Below, in pieces: positions 5,514 through 6,949 of a stretch of 6,949 nt of DNA. The stretch is from Bacillota bacterium (GTDB taxonomy: Bacteria; Bacillota; Clostridia; Peptostreptococcales; Anaerovoracaceae). Made by a program: the position numbers and the translations under genes. Each line of letters opens with the position of its first letter. Position 1 is the first letter of the stretch. Location: the NCBI GenBank assembly GCA_016282655.1, contig JAEELK010000174.1:1-6949 (forward strand). The letters run 5' to 3'. The notes beneath the pieces are model-generated. The model saw only the letters and a program-made list of their open reading frames with translations, was not told the DNA's origin and did not search any database.

Positions 5514-6949
5514 ATGAGATACGTTGGCAAAGACATCGGCCGCAGAGACGGCTTTGATAAAGCAACGGGCCGCGGCAAATTCACCACGGACCTCTTCGTG
5601 CCCCGCATGACCTACGCGAAGGTGCTGCGCAGCCCCTACGCCCATGCGAAGGTACTCTCCATCGACACCAGCGAGGCTGAGGCTCTGCCCGGCGTCGTCG
5701 CTGTCGCCACCTTCAAGAACACCACCAACAAGCTCTGGAACGGCGCGGCTCCGATGTTCATCACCCCGCCGCCCCACAAGCCCGTTCTGGACCAGACCGT
5801 CTACACCGACACGCCCAAGTACATCGGCGACGAGATCGCGGCCGTCGCGGCTGAGACCCTCGAGATCGCCGAGAAGGCTGTCAAGCTGATCAAGGTCGAG
5901 TATCAGGAGCTGCCCGCGGTCTACGATCCGCTGGAAGCCGTCAAGCCCGATGCCCCCAAGGTCCAGCCCGAGATCGCCAACCCGCAGTTCAACAACATCT
6001 GCGGCGGCCCCATCGAGATGGCCTTCGGCGGAGACATGGAAGAAGCCTTCAAGAAGTGCGACGTCATCGTAGAGCACAACATCAAGCTGCCCAGAGTAAA
6101 GCAGGCGCAGATGGAGACCCACGGCGCGCTGGCCACCTACAACCCGGACGGCCGTCTGGAGGTCATCTCCACCACGCAGGTCCCCTATCCGACCAAGTAC
6201 ATCCTGGCGGAAGCCCTGGGCCTTCCCTACAGCCACGTTACGGTCAAGAATCCTCCGTACGTCGGCGGCGGCTTCGGCGTCCGCATCGGTCTCTCCGGCA
6301 AGGCTGAGATCCTGGCGGCCTCCCTGTCCATGCTCTGCTATCGCCCGGTCAAGCTGATCTACACCCGTGAAGAAGACTTCACCTGCTCCGACAGCAGACA
6401 CGGCGGCTATCTGAAGATCAAGCTCGGCGCCACCAAGGACGGCAAGCTGGTCGCCCAGGACGTCACCGCCTGGCTGAACACCGGCGCCTACGCCACCTTC
6501 GGCACCGACCTGCTCGGCGTTACCGGTGCCTGCGGTACCCTCGGCACCTACAACATCCCCAACTGCCACTACCTCGGCTGGCCGGTCTACACCAACCAGG
6601 AGACCGCCGGCGCCATGAGAGGCTTCGGTTCTCCGCAGGGCTGCTCCATCGTAGAGCCCGCCATCGAGATGCTGGCTGAGAAGCTGGGCATGGATGCCAT
6701 CGAACTCAGAAAGATGAACACCACCAAGCCCGGTGATCAGAACTGGTTCCCGTTCTGGGATGCCGGTGTTTACACCACCAACGAGTGCCTGGACCTCGCG
6801 GCCGAAGGCATCGGCTGGAAGGAAAAGCACGGCAAGGCCAAGGAGCAGAGCGGCCGCTATCGCCGCGGCGTCGGCATCGCCACCTGCACCCACGTCACCA
6901 ACGCGGCTCCGTTCTGCGTAGAGCACAACACCATCACCGCCCGCATCGA
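5514..6949 (+). CDS. Molybdenum-binding catalytic subunit of a xanthine oxidase family hydroxylase (3' end outside window)
   Basis: The frame opens with ATG at 5514 and stays open to the window end, 478 whole codons, roughly 60 percent of the usual 750-800. AAAGGGGG (5497-5504) gives a 9-nt spacer. The first domain (about 1-130) is the aldehyde oxidase a/b hammerhead: GRGKFTTDLFVPRMTYAKVL, LRSPYAHAKV, LPGVVAV, YIGDEIAAVAAET. The molybdopterin-binding domain shows QAQMETHGAL (198-207), ISTTQVPYPTKY with Gln222, NPPYVGGGFGVRIG with the GGGFG loop at 251-255, AMRGFGSPQG (367-376) and EMLAEKLGM (385-393). These are the cofactor-contacting loops of the family. No in-frame UGA occurs, so any selenium would be a labile ligand on molybdenum, not selenocysteine. 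There is no break near residue 425, where nicotinate dehydrogenase splits its large subunit. The bovine Glu802 and Arg880 positions appear to hold Ile258 and Thr, so purine specificity is doubtful. The catalytic Glu near the C-terminus is not visible. Confidence 0.93.
   Translation, partial: MRYVGKDIGRRDGFDKATGRGKFTTDLFVPRMTYAKVLRSPYAHAKVLSIDTSEAEALPGVVAVATFKNTTNKLWNGAAPMFITPPPHKPVLDQTVYTDTPKYIGDEIAAVAAETLEIAEKAVKLIKVEYQELPAVYDPLEAVKPDAPKVQPEIANPQFNNICGGPIEMAFGGDMEEAFKKCDVIVEHNIKLPRVKQAQMETHGALATYNPDGRLEVISTTQVPYPTKYILAEALGLPYSHVTVKNPPYVGGGFGVRIGLSGKAEILAASLSMLCYRPVKLIYTREEDFTCSDSRHGGYLKIKLGATKDGKLVAQDVTAWLNTGAYATFGTDLLGVTGACGTLGTYNIPNCHYLGWPVYTNQETAGAMRGFGSPQGCSIVEPAIEMLAEKLGMDAIELRKMNTTKPGDQNWFPFWDAGVYTTNECLDLAAEGIGWKEKHGKAKEQSGRYRRGVGIATCTHVTNAAPFCVEHNTITARI

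Noticed and set aside
5454..6926. Long open frame (490 codons) on the minus strand opposite the molybdenum subunit
   Set aside because: It is antiphase to a gene with clear family motifs, its composition (Gly, Ala, Val, Asp, Leu repeats) is that of a GC-rich mirror frame, and it has no recognisable motif.
5514..6949. Selenocysteine-containing enzyme
   Set aside because: No in-frame UGA occurs in the FAD, Fe-S or visible Mo subunit, and the neighbouring yqeB/yqeC genes fit labile selenium instead.

Overview
The window is a piece of a GC-rich genome, most likely an anaerobic Bacillota of the Clostridia type. This assignment is an inference. It rests on the strong AGGAGG-type ribosome binding sites, the S-layer-homology (SLH) ending of the first protein, and the gene set. 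The content is a maturation cassette for a selenium-dependent molybdenum hydroxylase, followed by the structural genes of a molybdenum hydroxylase of the xanthine oxidase family. Every convincing gene is on the + strand.

Region 1 (1-3809) is a tightly packed gene string. It starts with the 3' end of an SLH surface protein, followed by yqeC, yqeB, a molybdenum cofactor cytidylyltransferase fused to a ModE-type DNA-binding domain, and xdhC. YqeB and YqeC are known markers of organisms that put labile selenium into molybdenum hydroxylases. The MocA domain should make the cytosine dinucleotide form of the cofactor, and XdhC should carry or modify the cofactor before insertion. A clear Rho-independent terminator (3850-3894) ends this unit.

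Region 2 (3810-4156) is AT-rich and has no convincing gene. It holds the terminator, a perfect 14-bp palindrome, two candidate sigma-70-type promoters (the second with a perfect TATAAT), and a short leader. In that leader one 7-nt segment can pair with either of two identical partners. One of these pairings puts the Shine-Dalgarno sequence in a hairpin loop.

Region 3 (4157-6949) encodes the hydroxylase in the order FAD subunit, [2Fe-2S] subunit, molybdenum subunit; the last runs off the window. Strong ribosome binding sites and a codon choice different from region 1 suggest high expression. Key residues of the bovine xanthine oxidase pocket appear to be replaced, so I do not call the enzyme xanthine dehydrogenase; its substrate is open.

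The genes read as one pathway: region 1 makes, selenates and delivers the cofactor, and region 3 is the client enzyme. The most unusual points are the transferase-ModE fusion, which could link cofactor synthesis to transcription, and the structured control region between the two units.
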